In this document: positions 59,857 through 64,000 of the stretch, piece after piece
Position numbering within the stretch: the stretch's first letter is position 1
Layout of the letters: each line of letters opens with the position of its first letter
Translations under genes and position numbers: made by a program
The notes under the pieces: model-generated
The model's database searches: none
Seen by the model: the letters and a program-made list of their open reading frames with translations, nothing else
Told to the model about the DNA's origin: nothing
Source of the DNA: Craterostigma plantagineum
Lineage: Eukaryota > Streptophyta > Magnoliopsida > Lamiales > Linderniaceae
NCBI GenBank assembly: GCA_027422505.1
Contig: JAPQWV010000127.1
Coordinates: 496,001 to 560,000 of the forward strand
Length of the DNA: 64,000 bases
Direction of reading: 5' to 3'

Positions 59857-61200
59857 TAAATATTTGGATAAGGGGTTTATAAAGAAAAAAGAAATGGAAA
59901 ATAGAGTGGTCCTTTTGACCTTTGTCCTTTGTTTGCATTAAGTCGGTAAGTCATAAATCTTTGGTACATAAAGCATGGGAAAGAAAAAGCCTGTTTGGGG
60001 CCTTTATGATTATTGCACTTCTCCATACCCTAGCTAGTACACTATTACAATGCACACAACGAATTTTTATTTTCATTTTTTTTTACAATTCCATCCTATT
60101 ATTCCGAATCCAATCTACTATGTAATGAATATGAGACCCAAAAAAAAACCATATAATTATGAAAGAACTTAAAAATTACGAAGTATAAATCACTGGATTA
60201 GTCGAATTGGACCCTCTGAGTTCGACAGCGATGAGACACGACGACGTCTCTTTAAAGCGTCGAATCATGAATGCGACTTTGCAGATAGACGGCCGCGATT
60301 GGTCGTTCACGGCTGTTGCCCATAACACGACTTCCCACGCAGATCCATTTCGTTTCGCCTTCTTTGTCGTCAAATAAAAAAAACATACGTCACCATTTCT
60401 TCAATTTCTTTTTCTTTTTAAAGAGTCATTTACATCTTGATAACAAATAGTTAGGTCGTTCTTAGTTCTTACGTTATTCACGCCCCGATGCTTACATTTT
60501 TTTTGCGTAGGATTTCTTTTTTTTTTTTTCCAAACGATAGCTTTTAATTCGGTAACAAGCGTCTAACTAGCCGATAAAGTCCCTAATTCATTATCCATTA
60601 GGGAAAGAAAACCTCCGAAAGGGAGGAAAACCAGCTCCACAAAGGAAAAAAAGCTCGACAAGAAATAATCGATCCAAAATGGACCGAAAATCTCCCTCAA
60701 ACCAAACGAAGAACTCAAAGAGAAAATTTTCATCGTAAACAAGCAAAAACAATATCTTTAGACACAAGCACCAAAATGAGAAAATTTAATACATAGACAT
60801 AGAACATAAAAACCAAATGCAAGCTGAATTAGAACTCCAAAACCATGTTGGCTATTAACTCAGTCACATGAAGGTATTTATCTAATGTATTTAAATCATT
60901 GACTCAATAAAAATATCTGATTTGGTGAAGGACACTTGGTGAAGGACACGCAACAGTGGGAGACTAAAAGTTCCTTGAGAGGAGATTAAAACCTCCAAAA
61001 AGGATACATGGAAGCCATACAAAATTAAAGAATCTATAACCTATCACAGAAAATTGATTGAAAAGCTAAATCTGTCTAAGGAGGATAAAAACTTAAATCA
61101 TAAAATAAAATAAATTCGCTCCGACGAGGTCGGCAGGTGTGGATGCGGCGTTCAGGCGATGGTGGAGGCGGCTATTAGAAAATGCGGGTAGGGTTTTGAG

Positions 61201-61737
61201 TAGGGACGCTAAAAACCAACCCAACTAGCCAACCCTACACGAACCGCATCAGAAAATAGCATGTTTTGTTTAGCAAATTTCGACATTTAAGTAATGGGTA
61301 AAACCGAACCCAACCAGACTATTAAGTGGGTAAGGTCAGTGTTCGAATTTTCAACACGAAATCAACCCGTTTATCAACCCCTTTAACCCGTATAATATAA
61401 CTTATTAAAAATATTCTTATTATAATTAAAATAAACTGCTTTTGTTTAATTATATGACTTGTATTATTTAGAATATTGGTTTTTTAGAAAAAAACAACTG
61501 CTTTGTTTCTCTTTTTTTTATTTAATTTGGGTTTATAATTCTGATTAATTAGTTATTTTCTTTTTTTTTAAACGGTTTGGCGGGTTAATGGATTATATTA
61601 TGATTAAAGCAGATCGGGTTAGAGTTCGATATTTCAACCCGTATAAGTAAACAGGTCAGGTCAAGGTTGAAGTTTTCGACCCCATTTAGTAAACGGGTTG
61701 AACCATGTGACCCAACCCAACCTGTTTACCACCCCTA
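61201..61737. mobile_element. non-autonomous hAT-type element with 8-bp target duplication
   Basis: Ends TAGGGACGCTAAA and, as complement, TAGGGGTGGTAAA, an imperfect inverted repeat of the YAGGG type. GTTTTGAG flanks both sides exactly (61193-61200 and 61738-61745). An 8-bp duplication and TAGGG ends indicate the hAT superfamily. The interior is rich in AACCCG/CGGGTT motifs and has no coding capacity. Confidence 0.88.
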
Positions 61738-61745
61738 GTTTTGAG

Positions 61746-62478
61746 CTATGTAATGAAAGGGAGAGATGGAATGAGAGAGACGTTTTTTTAAGTTAATTAC
61801 AATTAGAGATGGAGTTGATTTTATTTAGAGAAATTTTCATTTTAGGCCCTGTCAAAATTTTCCGTTAAGATTCAGGCCCTATCAGGAAAACATATAGTTT
61901 TAAGGACTTGATTTCTGCAATACCACTTCATTGTTTTGGAGTACCACTTCATTGTTTTGTTGTACCATGTCATGTTCTGCAATACCACAAAAACGACCAT
62001 CCGATACCAGTTCATATAATTCTATAACACTTTTTTCAAATTTAGATCTTTATCTCTAAATTTTATAGAAATTGGATCCTTTAAACAATATTTTTTTTTC
62101 GTCCTAGCCATGTTTTAAAACCAAAGAGGCTAATTCAAATAAGACTTATATTTATATTTTGTCTGACACGTGGCAAAGCCCTACGGCTCGTCAAAAGTGT
62201 ACGGGGTACCCATATAAAAGGACGATGCGGCTTCACTAACGTACAGTTTCTCTTTTCATGTTGGGTTTCCCATCTTCAAAATGTTTTAGGTTGAAAATGT
62301 TTTATTAAATTAAGAAACCTATAAAAAACAGGTAAAAAATTAAAATTAAAATTAAAATTCCTTCAAATTCACTCCCTCTGTCAGACAAATAATAAGACAT
62401 AAAGAACGATCCATTCCCATCCCACAAAATAATATTTAGAAAATAAAAATTTATTCTATATATATATATATATAGATA
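61746..62478. other. intergenic, hAT element to CYCD 3' end
   Basis: About 730 bp of AT-rich DNA. It includes a TAAAATTAAAATTAAAATTAA minisatellite-like run near 62341 and a TA repeat at 62457-62474. No gene seen. Confidence 0.5.
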
Positions 62479-63866
62479 TCACGGTTCGCGTACATCATCG
62501 GCCTCAGATAACCTCCGCCGCTTGCTTCCGCCGCCTAGATGCGCGTCGCAGCTCACACAAGCCGCCGTTTCGAGTACGCCGACAGGACTCGGCGGCGCCG
62601 TACGATCCTCGCCTGGCTCGGCTTTGTCTAACGGACACGTGTCCACTAAGTACTCTTGCATTAGTTGGTGACAGCTTCGAACCATACCCTAGTAATAAAA
62701 ACCGTAGAATAATAAAATTCGATATTTTCCCGGGAAACCGCGAACCTAATATTTATTTCTTTTACGTCCCTGAAAATGTTCCTATTACTATTTTTGACCT
62801 TACTTTGTTCAGTCTCGCGTCGAAGCCGTCGGAGATGCCCACCTCCATCCCCGCCGCCGATACGGCGGCTGCCGCGGCGATCACCGACGGCGGAAATTTC
62901 AAGAAATCGATCACTGTTCCATGGATCGATCGGTTCAAGAATCAGCCAGTTGCCCAGATGAAATTGAAATAAAAAAAACAAAAAAATCAGAGATTTATTC
63001 ACCGCGGGTTGTGTTGAGTACGATGGTCGAAGACAGAGATTTCCGATCGTCTTCTCCGATTTCAGAACCCGAAATCTTTTTAACGAAATGGTGCAGGTAA
63101 TCAAAAGGGGTAACTGAACGCAGTCTCCATTGAAGAGTAGCCGTGACCAAAAGCTCCATTCTCAGCACAGTTTTCGGCTCAAAAACGTACGCTTGACCCA
63201 CCACCATTTGCAGGTCCAAGAGCAGAGGAACGTGGATTTCCTGCATCTTCGCCGCAAGCGACAAACAAGCTACTGATACGAGCTGAAACGCCCATCCTAT
63301 TTCCTATTTTTTATTTTCCACATTTTCATCCGAAAATCGCTATTTGTACAGGAAAATCATGGGAAAAAAGACATCTTTTTTTTTTTAAAACAAGAAAATG
63401 GTATTTTTTTTCTTTCACGTACTGGAAGTGTATGCGAGCATAGGAAGCGATCCATGTAGTTGATGGAGAGGAATGCAGTCTCAGGTCTGAATCCGAAATG
63501 GTCGCTCACCTGGGAATAAATAATAAAATTATTAAATATCAATTAAAGCCATTCAACTTTATGGATTTTAGTAGAGTCCAGTTGTAGTAGTTACAGTTGT
63601 GCTGTAAAGAAAAACGTGAAGCTTTTTCGATAAAAAAAAAAAATCTTTTCCATTTATACCTTGAGAATGGAGCTGATGGCGTCCTGGCGATGAACGGGTC
63701 GGATTCGGCATCGGTGGACGTAATCCGGGTCGGGCATGTAGTGGGTCTCCGACGCGAGCAATCTGGTAAGAAACGACGACGAGTGCTCGTCGTCGAGCGG
63801 CGGAGGTGCCGCGGCGGAGATGATGTCGGCCGATCTTCCGACGCCGCTCGGTGGTTGACGTTTCAT
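62479..63866 (-). CDS. CYCD1;1: CYCD1-type D cyclin, short N-terminus
   Basis: Partner of CDKA in G1/S entry. Five exons on the minus strand, 63866-63660, 63509-63423, 63303-63003, 62913-62804 and 62688-62479, join in frame to 304 residues. The cyclin box reads ETAFLSINYMDRFLCSHTLP, QLVSVACLSLAAKMQEIHVP and MELLVTATLQWRLRSVTPFDY. The C-terminal fold has VIDFLKFPPSVIAAAAAVSA. The tail SCHQLMQEYLVDTCP and PPSPVGVLETAAC matches asterid CYCD1 proteins. The N-terminus before the box is only about 60 residues and lacks the LxCxE retinoblastoma-binding motif. An in-frame stop lies upstream of the ATG, and TATATATAAAAG at 63966-63977 on this strand fits a TATA box, so the short start looks genuine. 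Confidence 0.88.
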
Positions 63867-63965
63867 TGATGACGATGACGATGGCGCATACACATGGCGG
63901 TTTATGAGTGGCTGAGCTTAAATAACTGTGAGCACATTTTTTCTCCAATTATTTTCTTTTTTTTC

Positions 63966-63977
63966 TTTTATATATAT
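63966..63977 (-). promoter_or_regulatory. TATA box of CYCD gene
   Basis: TATATATAAAAG on the minus strand, 100 bp upstream of the CYCD start codon. Confidence 0.6.
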
Positions 63978-64000
63978 GTAAATTGACAGAGGAGAGAAGA

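Larger units (their letters stand above)
57400..61200. other. gene-poor region upstream of SOFL
   Basis: Includes the SOFL promoter, a (CT)n tract at 57635-57684 and a GATA/GA tract at 57744-57801. ACGTG cores cluster at 58421-58465 and a G-box CCACGTGG lies at 58761-58768. An (ATT)n tract spans 59796-59855. A 60176-60373 stretch is more GC-rich than its surroundings and open on the minus strand, but unrecognised. No supported gene is seen. Confidence 0.5.

Noticed and set aside
63568..63948. 126-aa minus-strand frame overlapping the cyclin first exon
   Set aside because: It is a different frame from the cyclin box reading and shows no homology.

Overview
This window is nuclear DNA of a flowering plant. 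Its genes carry spliceosomal introns, its noncoding DNA is AT-rich, and it holds plant-only families: NPH3, RING-H2 ATL, trichome-birefringence-like, SOB-FIVE-like, type I MADS, a classical arabinogalactan protein and TPS-b terpene synthases. Paired TPS-b genes with plastid leaders and an asterid-style CYCD1 C-terminus suggest an asterid, most likely Lamiales or the mint family. That placement is inference.

Layout, left to right: the 3' part of a GH10 xylanase (1-1454); a bifunctional riboflavin gene RIBA with a shifted C-terminus (2106-4604); an arabinogalactan protein (5274-5669); an ATL RING-H2 E3 ligase with huge polyGlu and polyMet tracts (5978-6814); tRNA-Leu(CAA) (7678-7761); a Mutator-type foldback element (8425-8809); PEPKR2 kinase (9512-11114); a GT61 glycosyltransferase (11441-13019); NPH3 (14548-16945).

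The block 17166-28045 is the accessory part. It holds a second Mutator foldback with two mirrored Stowaway-like MITEs, a third partial Mutator arm, and two tandemly duplicated monoterpene synthase genes (18737-21068 and 25483-27809). The second TPS unit is interrupted upstream by a decayed 2.3-kb PIF/Harbinger element, and the first unit preserves the empty site.

Downstream come DRP3-type dynamin (28370-34321), a PB1-domain gene (minus, 35908-37404), two uncharacterised conserved genes (38342-38854, 39598-40784), a TBL O-acetyltransferase (41082-43116), a decayed acidic-protein pseudogene (43815-44977), two type I MADS genes (minus), an ITPK inositol phosphate kinase (minus, 49814-52562), a plastid membrane-protein gene disrupted twice (53177-54428), a SOFL gene (minus, 56441-57399), a 5-kb gene-poor stretch with a hAT element, and a CYCD1-type cyclin (minus, 62479-63866).

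Most genes are unrelated housekeeping or signalling loci. The only obvious functional cluster is the monoterpene synthase pair. I found no previously undescribed system. The strongest observations concern transposon structure, the TPS duplication, the ATL repeats, two apparent GC-AG introns, and several reading-frame lesions in otherwise conserved genes. Exon joins were derived by hand from splice signals and remembered family conservation; no alignment was run.
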